Shown here one piece after another: positions 19,469-28,342 of a stretch of DNA of 32,669 nt. The notes beneath the pieces were generated by a model. It was not told where the DNA came from. It saw only the letters and a program-made list of their open reading frames with translations, and searched no databases. Location: NCBI GenBank assembly GCA_902825855.1, contig CADECW010000014.1, positions 46,969 through 79,637 on the forward strand, given 5' to 3'. Origin of the DNA: an uncultured Rhodospirillales bacterium (lineage in GTDB: Bacteria; Pseudomonadota; Alphaproteobacteria; Reyranellales; Reyranellaceae). Each line of letters begins with the position of its first letter. The stretch's first letter is position 1. Position numbers and translations under genes: made by a program.

Positions 19469-20722
19469 CTATTCCGCCGCGGCCGGCCGACTCACCACCC
19501 TGGGCGCTGTGTTTTGCCGGATGGCCATCACGAGGCCCGCATTGATGACGTAGAGCGCCACCGCGATCCAAAAGATCGTGGCGGCCTGTCCCGCCGTCAT
19601 CAGCAGGCCGAAAGCGGGCGGCGCCAGGAACGAGCCGATGTCCAGGCCGGAATAGACGAAGCCGAACACCTTGCCCGATGCCCCGGGGGGCGTGGCGCTG
19701 CGCACGATCATGTCGCGCGATGGCCCCGTGGCGCCGCCCGCCGCGCCAGCGAGCGCCAGCAGCGGCAACAGCAACTCCGGCGTCACCGCCTGCATGGCGA
19801 TTGGCAGGGTTAGAGCGCCCGCCACCAAGAGTCCGAGCGTGGCGACGCGGTCGTGACGGCGGACGCGATCGGCAAAGAAGCCGCCTACCAGCACGCCACT
19901 GGCGGAGCCGACGATGAACACGATCAGGCAAAGCGCAGCATAGTTCTCGCTGACGCCGAACATGCTGACCCAGGCCGGCACGGCAAACTGCTGGATGCCG
20001 ACCGTATTGGCGGCGATCAGCGCAAAATAGACCAGGCAAAGCAGGATGGCCGGCTGCATGAACAGCGCGATCATGGGTTTACCGGCGTCGTGGTGGGCGA
20101 CAGCCCGATCCTTGACGCGATGGTCGACGAGCACGTCACGGCGGGAGAGCACCAGCACCGACAGGAGCACGCCGGGGATGGCGCCGACGATCGCCGCGCC
20201 GACCCAGCCGAACATGCTGTCGAGAAAGAACATCACCGGCGCCGCCGCCCAGCCGAGCGAGCCGCCGACGCCGTGGATGCTGTAGGCGCGGCCGAGACGG
20301 CCCGGATTCACCGAGGCGTTGAGGAGCGCGAAGTCGGCCGGATGGAACACCGAATTGCCGGCACCCGCGATCACGGCGATGGCGGCGAAGCCAACGAAGG
20401 AATGCGCAATCGATATCAGCGCGAGAGCCATGCCGACGATGAAGAGGCCGCCGGCCAGGATCGGTCGTGCGCCGAAGCGGTCGACGGCAAAGCCTGCCAT
20501 GGTCTGGGCGATGCCCGATACGCCGTAGAAGATGCCGGTAAGCAGGCCGACCTCGGTGAAGCTCAAGCCTGCTTCCTGGCGCACGATCAGCAGCATCGTG
20601 GCGAAGGCGAGCTGATAGAAGTGGCTGGCACCGTGGGCGGCGCCGATCAGGCTGATGACACTAACATCGCGGGACGCGGGTACTGCGGCAGCGGACATGG
20701 CGGCGGATGATAGTCGATCCAT
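19469..20722 (-). CDS. MFS transporter
   Basis: This is a 417-aa major facilitator superfamily protein with about 12 hydrophobic segments. Typical loop motifs are GFAVDRFGARPILAGG between helices 2 and 3 and GGFFADRVRRHDR in the second half. Also present are GAGNSVFHPADFALLNA, seen in the fosmidomycin-resistance (Fsr)-like branch, and GLDIGSFLAPPAFGLLM near the C-terminus. The substrate is not predictable. ATG 20722 and ATG 20698 are both possible; the first has a weak AAAGG nearby. It is divergent from the cyclase-family gene with a candidate operator in between, so its cargo may be linked to that enzyme's substrate or product. Confidence 0.92.
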   Translation of the reverse strand: MDRLSSAAMSAAAVPASRDVSVISLIGAAHGASHFYQLAFATMLLIVRQEAGLSFTEVGLLTGIFYGVSGIAQTMAGFAVDRFGARPILAGGLFIVGMALALISIAHSFVGFAAIAVIAGAGNSVFHPADFALLNASVNPGRLGRAYSIHGVGGSLGWAAAPVMFFLDSMFGWVGAAIVGAIPGVLLSVLVLSRRDVLVDHRVKDRAVAHHDAGKPMIALFMQPAILLCLVYFALIAANTVGIQQFAVPAWVSMFGVSENYAALCLIVFIVGSASGVLVGGFFADRVRRHDRVATLGLLVAGALTLPIAMQAVTPELLLPLLALAGAAGGATGPSRDMIVRSATPPGASGKVFGFVYSGLDIGSFLAPPAFGLLMTAGQAATIFWIAVALYVINAGLVMAIRQNTAPRVVSRPAAAE

Positions 20723-20741
20723 CGCCTTTGTCGTTTGCGGA

Positions 20742-20770
20742 ATTGCGCCTAGGAGCCATGCGTGCGCAAT
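20742..20770. promoter_or_regulatory. Perfect inverted repeat in the MFS/cyclase divergent region, candidate operator
   Basis: ATTGCGC (20742-20748) and GCGCAAT (20764-20770) are perfect seven-base arms separated by 15 bases. The site lies in the 95-base gap between the MFS gene (start 20722, minus) and the cyclase-family gene (start 20818, plus), where one bound regulator could control both. No adjacent regulator gene is visible, so the protein that would bind is unknown. Confidence 0.45.
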
Positions 20771-20817
20771 GCTGCACTGCAGGCTAGTCTCCCCGACGAT
20801 TGAAGGGAGATTGGCCG

Positions 20818-21855
20818 ATGAAACGCTGGAAGCACCGCCCCGAAGGCTCGACCTGGGGCGATTGGGGCGACGACGATCAGCTCGGCCGACTGAATCTCAT
20901 CACGCCTGCAAAGGTGATCCAAGGAATTGCCGAGGTGAAGGAAGGACTGTCGTTCTGCCTCAGCCTGCCGCTCGACCTGCCGGGCAGCAACGTGCTGAAT
21001 CCGCGCCGCCTCCCGCCTGTACTGTCGCCAACCGGCGACGAGAACGGATGGCGCTTCAACTTCCACACCAAGACCATCAACCCGTTGTTCGTCGACGTGG
21101 CGAGCGACGATCGCGTGATCCTGACGCTGCAATATTCAACGCAGTGGGACACGCTCGCCCATGTCGGCGGCTTCTTCGATGCCGATGGCGATGGCGTGCC
21201 CGAGCCGCTCTACTACAACGGCTTCAAGGCCGGCATCGACGTGATCGGTCCGCAGCCGGACGCCGGCCGCGACGGCTGCGGCCATTTGAGCTACGCTCAC
21301 AAGCTCGGTGTCGAGAACATGGCAGCGAAGGCGATCCAGGGTCGTGCCGTCCTGGTCGATCTCGAGAAGCATTTCGGACGCGACCATAAGTACGTAAACT
21401 ACGACGACTTCCGCAGAATACTGGAAGCCGACAAGGTGGTCGTCGAGCCGGGCGACATGCTGTTGCTCTACACCGGCTTCACCGACGAGATCGTCAAGAT
21501 GAACAAGAAGGTCGATCCGGTGCGCGTCCATGCGATGTGCTCGGTGCTCGACGGCCGCGACAAGCGGTTGCTGCAATGGATCTCCGACAGCCAGATCTCG
21601 GCTCTGATCGCAGACAACTACGGCGTCGAGGCCGTCCCTGCGCTTCCCGGGCCGGACAATGCCGAGCATCCGTCGCTCCCCATCCACAATCATTGCCTGT
21701 TCAAGCTCGGCCTCAATCTCGGCGAGATCTGGTGGCTGAAGGATCTGGCGCTGTGGCTGCGCGACAGGAAGCGTTCGCGCTTCCTGCTGACCGCGCCGCC
21801 GCTGCGACTGCCGGGCGCGGTCGGTTCGCCTGCAACACCCGTGGCGACCGTGTAA
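20818..21855 (+). CDS. Cyclase family protein (kynurenine formamidase-like fold)
   Basis: This is a 345-aa protein of the cyclase/formamidase (Pfam Cyclase) superfamily. Members are metal-dependent hydrolases acting on amides or lactones. The segment at residues 105-115, QYSTQWDTLAH, aligns with the family motif HxGTHxDxPxH but has Gln105 and Gln109 in place of the two leading His and Leu113 in place of Pro. Asp111 and His115 are kept. Later family features such as PGDMLLLYTGF (~219), ALIADNYGVEAVP (~262) and LPIHNHCLFKLGLNLGEIWWL are present. ATG 20818 is supported by GAAGGGAG upstream. The next gene begins nine bases after the stop. The substrate is unknown. Confidence 0.87.
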   Translation: MKRWKHRPEGSTWGDWGDDDQLGRLNLITPAKVIQGIAEVKEGLSFCLSLPLDLPGSNVLNPRRLPPVLSPTGDENGWRFNFHTKTINPLFVDVASDDRVILTLQYSTQWDTLAHVGGFFDADGDGVPEPLYYNGFKAGIDVIGPQPDAGRDGCGHLSYAHKLGVENMAAKAIQGRAVLVDLEKHFGRDHKYVNYDDFRRILEADKVVVEPGDMLLLYTGFTDEIVKMNKKVDPVRVHAMCSVLDGRDKRLLQWISDSQISALIADNYGVEAVPALPGPDNAEHPSLPIHNHCLFKLGLNLGEIWWLKDLALWLRDRKRSRFLLTAPPLRLPGAVGSPATPVATV

Positions 21856-21864
21856 TCTGCCTGA

Positions 21865-22953
21865 ATGGCATCGTCTTTTCCGGCGCTCATCGCCGAAAGT
21901 CTCATCACCGAGAAGTTCAGGCTGCTCGACATCGGCTGCTCGGGCGGCCTCGATCCACTGTGGCGGGCCTTCGAGCCCAGGCTGCAGGCGCTTGGCATCG
22001 ATGCCAGCGTCACCGAGTGCAACCGCCTGGCCGGACTGGAGCGCAATCCCGACGTGGCGTACGTCGCGGCCTTTGCCGCGCGATCGGCCGACAAGCCGGT
22101 CGACATCTCGGCCGGGCCTGCAGCGCCGCTGATCATGAAGATGCGCGATCGCATGAGCTTCATGCGCACGCGTGAGATCCGCGATGCGCGGCTGAAGCAG
22201 GCGTCGACCGAGGAGCAGCTGCGGCACAACGCGTGGGAGATGACGGGGTTGGCCGATCCCAGGAAGCCCGTCGTCCTGCCCGACCTGCTGGCGGCGCGCG
22301 GCTGGAGCGATCTCGACTACATCAAGCTCGATGTCGACGGCGCGGACTTCGCCATCCTGCAGTCCTTCGCCGGCCGCTTCGATGCGCTGCGGGTGATGGC
22401 GATACAGCTGGAGGTCAACTTCGTCGGCAGAGGCGATGCCGAAGAGCACAGCTTCCACAACACCGACCGCTTCATGCGCGCACATGGCTTCGACCTGTTC
22501 CGCCTCGACGTCCGCAACTTCTCCGTCCGCGCGCTGCCCGCCCGCTACGTCTGGCCGACGCCGGCAGAGACGGTGTCGGGTCGGCCGTTCCAAGGCGAGG
22601 CCTACTATGCGCGTGACGTGGCGCCGCCCGGAGCCGACGGAACATTCAGCATTGAAAAGCTCGCAAAACTCGCCGCCGTCTTCTCGGCCTGGCAGGTGCC
22701 CGATGCCGCCGCCGAGCTGTTGCTGGCACGCCGCGCCGAGTTGGCCGCACTGTTCGACATCGACGCCGGTCTTGACCTGCTCGCGGCCCAGACGCAGGCC
22801 CGGCGGAGCCGACCACTGCCCTATCGCGAGTACATGGCGACATTCGAGGCGGACAAACCAGGCTTCTACCGGCCTGAGGGCCCGGTGCCGATCCATGAGC
22901 GCCTGAAGTCAGCCTGGCGCGGCTACTGGTTCCCGCGCGAAAAGCGTCATTGA
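21865..22953 (+). CDS. FkbM-type methyltransferase-like protein
   Basis: This is a 362-aa protein with a SAM-dependent methyltransferase fold. Motif I is LLDIGCSGGLDPLW (residues 20-33), and the FkbM-type motif is YIKLDVDGADFAILQSF near residue 152. The N-terminal two thirds form the Rossmann part. The C-terminal ~110 residues are helical (KLAKLAAVFSAWQVPDAAAELLLA) and end in a basic segment (RGYWFPREKRH). FkbM family members methylate sugars, lipids or other hydroxyls. The gene starts nine bases after the cyclase-family gene, so they are co-transcribed. It may act on surface glycans, given the locus further downstream, but nothing in the sequence proves this. Confidence 0.8.
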   Translation: MASSFPALIAESLITEKFRLLDIGCSGGLDPLWRAFEPRLQALGIDASVTECNRLAGLERNPDVAYVAAFAARSADKPVDISAGPAAPLIMKMRDRMSFMRTREIRDARLKQASTEEQLRHNAWEMTGLADPRKPVVLPDLLAARGWSDLDYIKLDVDGADFAILQSFAGRFDALRVMAIQLEVNFVGRGDAEEHSFHNTDRFMRAHGFDLFRLDVRNFSVRALPARYVWPTPAETVSGRPFQGEAYYARDVAPPGADGTFSIEKLAKLAAVFSAWQVPDAAAELLLARRAELAALFDIDAGLDLLAAQTQARRSRPLPYREYMATFEADKPGFYRPEGPVPIHERLKSAWRGYWFPREKRH

Positions 22954-23002
22954 CGGAGCGCCGGCTCTCAACCCGCTTTCAGGTGCAAGCCAGGGCCTCC
23001 CG

Positions 23003-23455
23003 TCAAGCCTTCTTCTCCCACCCGCCGCTCGGTGTCTGCTGCCAGTAGACGACGGTGTGGCCCGCGGCTTTGTAGGCCTTCCAGCGCTCGCGCGACTCCA
23101 TCACGGCGGTGTCGTCGCGACCGTCGAACAACTCGAAGCAGCGTTTGTAGTCGCCGACCTTCTCGGAACGTCCGCGGTCGGCCATGAACAGGAACTTGGC
23201 GCCATTGGGGTTCTCGTCGAGATGCGTCAGCCAGATCGGCTGGCGGTCGGCCTCGCCGTCCTTAGCAGCACCGTGCGGCAGGAACCCGTTGGGATCCCAG
23301 GTCCAGAGGTGCGTGTTGAGGGCATCGACGCGCTCGGGCGAGCCCAGCATCACCACTGCCCTCTCGCCCGCCTGCAGTGTCTTGGCCAGCAGGCGAGGCA
23401 AGGCGTCTTCGAGCGACGAGAGGGTGAGGTGGTAGAAGTTGACCTCGGTCGCCAT
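23003..23455 (-). CDS. holC: DNA polymerase III chi subunit
   Basis: This is a 150-aa HolC-family protein. In the replisome chi links the clamp loader to single-strand binding protein. The start MATEVNFYHLTLSSLEDALPRLL, the RAVVMLGSPERVDALNTHLWTWDPNGFLPHG segment and PIWLT at about residue 74 are typical. The C-terminus ends with RWKAYKAAGHTVVYWQQT. It begins seven bases after pepA, and the pepA-holC pairing is common in proteobacteria. No psi partner (HolD) is visible, which is usual in alphaproteobacteria. Confidence 0.94.
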   Translation of the reverse strand: MATEVNFYHLTLSSLEDALPRLLAKTLQAGERAVVMLGSPERVDALNTHLWTWDPNGFLPHGAAKDGEADRQPIWLTHLDENPNGAKFLFMADRGRSEKVGDYKRCFELFDGRDDTAVMESRERWKAYKAAGHTVVYWQQTPSGGWEKKA

Positions 23456-23462
23456 CCGCCGG

Positions 23463-24956
23463 TCACTTCTCGTAGTTGTCGGCGATCCAGGTATCGAGCA
23501 GGCGCACGCCGTAGGCCGTGGCGCCCTTCGGCGTCGTGCTGTCGCCCTTGTTCGACCACGCCATGCCGGCGATGTCGAGATGCGCCCAGGCGACCCCGTC
23601 CTGCACGAAACGCTGCAGGAACTGCGCCGCCGTAATCGAGCTCGCGTCGCGGCTGTTGGTGACGTTGCGCATGTCGGCGATCTCGGAATCGATCATCTTG
23701 TCGTACTTCGGTCCGAGAGGCAGGCGCCACAGCTTCTCGCCGATGCCCGCGCCGGCGGCGCGCAGCCTGTTGGAGAGCTGGGTGTTGTTGCTGAACAGGC
23801 CGGCGCGCTCGTGGCCCAGCGCCACGATGATGGCGCCGGTCAAGGTCGACAGCTCGACCATTGCCTGCGGCTTGAACTTCTCCTGGGCATACCACATGGC
23901 GTCGCACAGGATGAGCCGGCCCTCGGCATCGGTGTTGATCACCTCGACTGTCTGACCCGACATGCTCTTGACCACGTCGCCCGGACGCTGGGCGTTGCCG
24001 TCCGGCATGTTCTCGACCAGGGCGCAGACACCGACGACGTTGGCACGCGCCTTGCGGCCAGCCAGCAGGCGCATGGCGCCCGTCACGGCGCCGGCACCGC
24101 CCATGTCCCACTTCATGTCCTCCATGCCGCCGGCAGGCTTCAGCGAAATGCCGCCGGTATCGAAGCACACGCCCTTGCCGATAAGTGCGATCGGCTTCTG
24201 AGACTTCGGCCCGTTCATCCAGCGCATCACCAGCAGCTGCGATTCGCGCTCGCTGCCCTGGCCGACGCCCAGCAGGACGTTCATGCCGAGCTTCTTCATC
24301 TCGGCCTCACCCAGGATTTCGACCTTGACGCCGAGCTTTGTGAGCTCGCGGGCGCGGCGAGCGAACTCGGCGGGATAGAGCACGTTCGCGGGCTCGCTCA
24401 CGAGGTCGCGCGCGAAGAACACCGCGTCGACCGTCGGCTCGAGCCGTTCGTAGGCACGGCGCGCCTCGGCGGGGCCGACGACGAAGACCGTCATCTGCTC
24501 GAGCGAATTCTTCTGCTCGGGCTTGTCCTTTGTCTTGTATCTGTCGAAGCGGTAGTTGCGCAGCTGCGCGCCCAAAACGATGCGCGCGCCGATCTGGCCA
24601 GGCGTGAGCTTACTACCTTTCACCGCATCGACGACGACGCTCACCGCCTTCTGGCCGGCCGCGTTGGCCTCGGCGGCAAGAATTCCGCCCAGCGCCTCGG
24701 CGCCGCGGGCGTCGAGCTCGCGGTTCTTGCCGACGCCGAGCAGCGTGAGCCGTGCGATATCGCCGGCCTGGCCCAGCACGGTCAGCGACTGGCCCTTGGC
24801 GCCGGTGAAGCGGCTGGCGTCGATCGCCCGCGCCACGGTCCCTCCGACGTCCCTGTTGATCGATTGCGCACTTGCCAGGAGTTGCTTGTCGGCCGCTACG
24901 AAGGCCGCGACGTTGCCCGAGAAGGCCTTCGGTAAGGCCAAAAATTCCACTTTCAT
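23463..24956 (-). CDS. pepA: Leucyl aminopeptidase (M17)
   Basis: This is a 497-aa cytosolic metallo-aminopeptidase that removes N-terminal residues from peptides. The family signature NTDAEGRL lies at residues 341-348 (Asp343, Glu345, Arg347). The other metal and catalytic ligands are Lys261 and Asp266 in IGKGVCFDTGG and Asp284 in KWDMGGAGAV. The N-terminal macro-like domain is complete. ATG 24956 has GAGGA six bases upstream. It is followed by holC after seven bases and is divergent from the nucleotide-sugar dehydrogenase (140 bases). Confidence 0.97.
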   Translation of the reverse strand: MKVEFLALPKAFSGNVAAFVAADKQLLASAQSINRDVGGTVARAIDASRFTGAKGQSLTVLGQAGDIARLTLLGVGKNRELDARGAEALGGILAAEANAAGQKAVSVVVDAVKGSKLTPGQIGARIVLGAQLRNYRFDRYKTKDKPEQKNSLEQMTVFVVGPAEARRAYERLEPTVDAVFFARDLVSEPANVLYPAEFARRARELTKLGVKVEILGEAEMKKLGMNVLLGVGQGSERESQLLVMRWMNGPKSQKPIALIGKGVCFDTGGISLKPAGGMEDMKWDMGGAGAVTGAMRLLAGRKARANVVGVCALVENMPDGNAQRPGDVVKSMSGQTVEVINTDAEGRLILCDAMWYAQEKFKPQAMVELSTLTGAIIVALGHERAGLFSNNTQLSNRLRAAGAGIGEKLWRLPLGPKYDKMIDSEIADMRNVTNSRDASSITAAQFLQRFVQDGVAWAHLDIAGMAWSNKGDSTTPKGATAYGVRLLDTWIADNYEK

Positions 24957-25096
24957 TCGGTTCCTCGCTTATGAAGGGCAATTTTTCACCCCTGGCGCGG
25001 GGCAGTGCAAGCAGCGAATCCGCTCTGAAATGCTGCAAATTCGGGGTGGCGTTGCGCGCGTGCCGACAGTATCAGTACCGGCCCCCAAAAACGGAC

Positions 25097-26434
25097 ATGG
25101 AAATGACTTCAACAACTCTCCCTCGCGTGTCGGTCGTTGGCCTCGGTAAGCTCGGAGCGCCGCTCGCCGCGGTGCTCGCCAGCCGCGGTTTCACGGTCAT
25201 CGGCCACGACGTCAGCAAGGTGCTGGTCGACGCACTGAACGCCGGCAAGATGCCGATCGTCGAGCCGCAGCTGAACGAGCTGATCGCCGCCAACAAGCAG
25301 CGGCTTTCGGCCACGATGGATCCCAACGAGGCCATCCAGAAGAGCGATGCGACTTTCGTGATCGTGCCGACTCCCTCGGACAGCACCGGATTCTTTTCCA
25401 ATCGCTTCGTGCTGCAAGCGATGGAAGCGCTCGGCAAGGCCCTTCGCAACAAGAAGGGCTACCACATGGTGAACATCACCAGCACGGTGATGCCGGGCAG
25501 CACCGGCGGCGAGATCAGGGCGGCGCTGGAAGCCGCTTCCGGCCGCAAGGTCGGACCGGAACTCGGCCTTTGCTACAATCCGGAATTCATCGCCCTGGGC
25601 AGCGTCGTACGCGACATGCTGTTCCCCGATTCGATCCTGATCGGCGAAAGCGACGTCAAGGCCGGCGACGTGCTGCAGACCATCTACCTGCAAATGTGCG
25701 AGAAGAAGCCGCCAGTGCAGCGCATGAACTTCGTCAATGCCGAGTTGACCAAGATCTCGGTGAACACCTACGTCACCACCAAGATCTCCTATGCCAACAT
25801 GCTGGCCGATATCTGCGACCGCCTGCCGGGCGCTGACGTCGACGCCGTGACCAAGGCGCTGGGCGCCGACACCCGCATCGGGCCCAAGTACCTCAAGGGT
25901 GCGATGGGCTATGGCGGCCCCTGCTTCCCGCGCGACAACGTCGCCTTTGCGGCCCTCGCCCGCAAGATTGGCGCCCGCGCCGACGTGGCCGAGGCTACCG
26001 ACCGCATCAACAACCACCAGATCGAGCGGCTCACCAGCCTGGTCGCCAAGTTCGCCAAGGCCGGTACGCGCATTGCGCTGCTGGGGCTGAGCTACAAGCC
26101 ACAGACGCCGGTCGTCGAGGAAAGCCACAGCGTCAAGCTCGCAGCCAGGCTCGCTGACGCAGGCTACATCGTGTCGGTGCACGATCCGCTGGCCCAGGAT
26201 GCAGCCATCGCCGCGCTGGGTGACAAGGTGGTCGGCGCCTCCTCGCTCGAAGGCGCAGTGCGCGAGTGCGATCTCCTGATCGTCGCCACGGGCTGGCCCG
26301 AGTACAAGGAGATCGATCCGGCATGGTGCAAGCGCAACGGCCAGCGCCTCACGGTGCTCGACCTGTGGCGCACCCTGCCGGCCGACAAGTTTGCCGACGT
26401 GGCCGACATCCTCTACCTCGGCTCCGGGCGCTAG
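25097..26434 (+). CDS. Nucleotide sugar dehydrogenase (UDP-glucose/UDP-ManNAc dehydrogenase family)
   Basis: This is a 445-aa NAD-dependent enzyme that oxidises a nucleotide sugar C6 hydroxyl to a carboxylate. The N-terminal Rossmann loop is VSVVGLGKLGAPLAAVLAS (11-29), the middle domain has NPEFIALGSVVRDMLFPD (~161-178), and the catalytic Cys276 is in GYGGPCFPRDN. The C-terminal binding domain has LLGLSYKP and ends ILYLGSGR. Residues around the cysteine fit both UDP-glucose and UDP-N-acetylhexosamine enzymes, so the exact sugar is open. ATG 25097 (or 25103 two codons later) is the first sensible start; the frame runs open upstream to 24872 over pepA. It is the first gene of the polysaccharide region. 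Confidence 0.92.
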   Translation: MEMTSTTLPRVSVVGLGKLGAPLAAVLASRGFTVIGHDVSKVLVDALNAGKMPIVEPQLNELIAANKQRLSATMDPNEAIQKSDATFVIVPTPSDSTGFFSNRFVLQAMEALGKALRNKKGYHMVNITSTVMPGSTGGEIRAALEAASGRKVGPELGLCYNPEFIALGSVVRDMLFPDSILIGESDVKAGDVLQTIYLQMCEKKPPVQRMNFVNAELTKISVNTYVTTKISYANMLADICDRLPGADVDAVTKALGADTRIGPKYLKGAMGYGGPCFPRDNVAFAALARKIGARADVAEATDRINNHQIERLTSLVAKFAKAGTRIALLGLSYKPQTPVVEESHSVKLAARLADAGYIVSVHDPLAQDAAIAALGDKVVGASSLEGAVRECDLLIVATGWPEYKEIDPAWCKRNGQRLTVLDLWRTLPADKFADVADILYLGSGR

Positions 26435-26742
26435 GCTGCCCTGCCCTTGGCGGGACCGATCGCAAGCGGCCATGGAGGGTATTGCGGTCGGGCTACCCGG
26501 TCGCCGACCGATGGCTGCGCCAGCGTAGCGACGTGTTGCAAGCGCCTGCTCGGAACTGCGCCCATCCATCCGGCACTGCAGACCAATCGGATCCACTCGC
26601 TTCTGGCGCTGGCCGTCCAGCCGCGTGGGAGGTCATTCACGGCTTCGGGTTGCCGCTCGCTGATTTCGTCGAAAAGGCGGAAGCGCGAACGATCGAGTTC
26701 CCCGCGCCCAGCTCGCCGGTCTGTGGTGGCTCAGGGTCCGAC
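26435..26742. other. 308-base gap with an unexplained open frame on the minus strand
   Basis: Between the dehydrogenase stop and the glycosyltransferase stop I see no terminator and no confident gene. On the minus strand a frame is open from about 26733 to 26431. Its first third reads like coding sequence (ELDRSRFRLFDEISERQPEA), but it has no ATG. A GTG at 26640 is the only sensible start and would give a 69-aa protein of no recognised family. It could be a worn 3' fragment of a gene or chance. Confidence 0.3.
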
Positions 26743-28320
26743 TCAAAGGGCGTGGCGCCCCCGGAACTTCAATACCTTTCCCTTGAGCGATTCATCCTCG
26801 CGCGGCAGCCCGGCCAGGACCTGGCTGCAGAACGGATTGATGTTGGCACCCACGTAGTTCGTGAAGGTGTGCCAGAATTTGTTGTAGATCACGTTGACGC
26901 CGATGAAGCGGCGCGGCACGCGCCGACCTTCCGGCCGCGTCTCGGCCTCGGTGGCGGCGGCGCGCTTGAACAGGCGCTCGGCGACTTTCAAACTTCTCTT
27001 GTCGACCGGCCCCATCGGCCGCCCGGCACGGACCGGCTCGGAAGCCGTCTGGGTGGCGAGACCGAACTCGAAGATGAAGAGCTCGGCTGACGAGAGCTGC
27101 TCGGCAAACGGCGCACGCTCGACACCCGGCAGGTCCGACGGGAGCCCCTCGCACTCCTCGGGGATCAGGATCGGCCCGGTGAACCCCATGCCGTTCCAGG
27201 CCTTGGCGAAGCTGCTGACGAAATCCGCCCGGGTCGCGACCAGCATCAGGGAGGTCGAGCGCGGAAACGTCACCACCTGGTCGCAGACGAACGGCAGAGT
27301 GTGCGGCAGGTCGTAGGTCAGATCGTCGAACAGCTGCCACTCGAGGGTGGTCTCGACGAACGGCATAGTGGCGGGCTCGATCGCCTTCTCGAGACCGGCG
27401 GAGTAGCGCTGGTAGGGCGTATCGCGGTCGAGCCGGATCTCCTCGATCTCCATGTCCGGCCAGCCCCAGGTCTCGGCCTGCGCCGGCACATAGGGCGTGG
27501 CGACGTTCCAGATGAAGCGATCCTGGTCGTTCATCCGCGTGGCACGGCCCTTGTTGTTGGCGGCGGCGACGCGGGTGTGGTCGCAGTGATAGCCGAACAC
27601 TTTGTCGACCAGCGTGTCGACGCGGCCGCGATAGAGCGCGAGCCGCGCTGCGAGGTTCGAATCGCAGTGCCAGCCCAGGATCATGTCCTCGTCGAAGCCG
27701 TGGATGGCGAACATGTCCTCGCGAAGCGCCGCCTGGAAGTCGCCCAGCGCATCGTACTTCATCGGCATGTAGTTGTGGACGACCTGGTTGAGATGGAAAC
27801 GTACCGACCAGTCGCGCAGCTTGGCCAGATTGCCGATGGGGTCGCGCCGGTCGAAGGCTGCTTCCCACAGCATCTCGGGAATCTCGAAGCGCGGCACCTG
27901 ATAGAAGCCGTCGGGAAGCGAACCCAGGATCTCACTGAGCGATTCCTTCTCGTTGCGCGGCACCAGCAGCATGTCGGTGTTGGTGTAGAGGATCCAGCGG
28001 TTGCGCGGGTTGGAGCGGCGCAGCGCGACGTTGCGGGACTGCGCCTCGAGTGCCACCAGATGAGTCTTCAGCCGGTGCCGGACATGCTGGTCGGGCCGGA
28101 TGCGCAGCACGCGCATGACCTGCTTGGCCCTGTCGGTCAGCGTATCGTGGATCGCCTCGGGAAAGGTCGGGTGATCGTCCGGCGTGTTGTAGTCGACGAA
28201 AAGGATCTCGTCGTCGGGATCGGACATTACCTCGGCGAGCGCGTTGAAGCTGATCGCTGCGCGCTTGTGGAGGTTGTAGCCGTGGCTGTCGTTGCGGCCG
28301 TAGAGGATGACGGAGAACAT
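26743..28320 (-). CDS. Large glycosyltransferase-like protein
   Basis: This is a 525-aa protein with a GT-A-like N-terminal half. It starts MFSVILYGRNDSHGYNLHKR and contains ILFVDYNTPDDHPTFPEA (~39-56), RNVALRRSNPRNRWILYTNTDMLLVP (split over ~96-121, with a D-type metal motif at N114-T-D116). The HGFDEDMILGWHCDSNLAARL stretch near residue 215 resembles an acceptor or metal-binding region. The C-terminal half (from about 330) is unlike anything I recognise. ATG 28320 is supported by GAGG eight bases upstream; the frame stays open to 28362. It follows the TPR gene by 22 bases on the same strand. The sugar and linkage are unknown. Its motifs parallel those of the broken glycosyltransferase at the right edge. 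Confidence 0.75.
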   Translation of the reverse strand: MFSVILYGRNDSHGYNLHKRAAISFNALAEVMSDPDDEILFVDYNTPDDHPTFPEAIHDTLTDRAKQVMRVLRIRPDQHVRHRLKTHLVALEAQSRNVALRRSNPRNRWILYTNTDMLLVPRNEKESLSEILGSLPDGFYQVPRFEIPEMLWEAAFDRRDPIGNLAKLRDWSVRFHLNQVVHNYMPMKYDALGDFQAALREDMFAIHGFDEDMILGWHCDSNLAARLALYRGRVDTLVDKVFGYHCDHTRVAAANNKGRATRMNDQDRFIWNVATPYVPAQAETWGWPDMEIEEIRLDRDTPYQRYSAGLEKAIEPATMPFVETTLEWQLFDDLTYDLPHTLPFVCDQVVTFPRSTSLMLVATRADFVSSFAKAWNGMGFTGPILIPEECEGLPSDLPGVERAPFAEQLSSAELFIFEFGLATQTASEPVRAGRPMGPVDKRSLKVAERLFKRAAATEAETRPEGRRVPRRFIGVNVIYNKFWHTFTNYVGANINPFCSQVLAGLPREDESLKGKVLKFRGRHAL

Positions 28321-28342
28321 TCTTTTGCCTCGACTGGTTCGG

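Noticed and set aside
21136..22896. 586-codon open frame on the minus strand
   Set aside because: It runs antisense across the cyclase-family and methyltransferase genes, both of which are well supported on the plus strand.
23439..24935. 498-codon open frame on the plus strand
   Set aside because: It is antisense to pepA, whose M17 signature is unmistakable.
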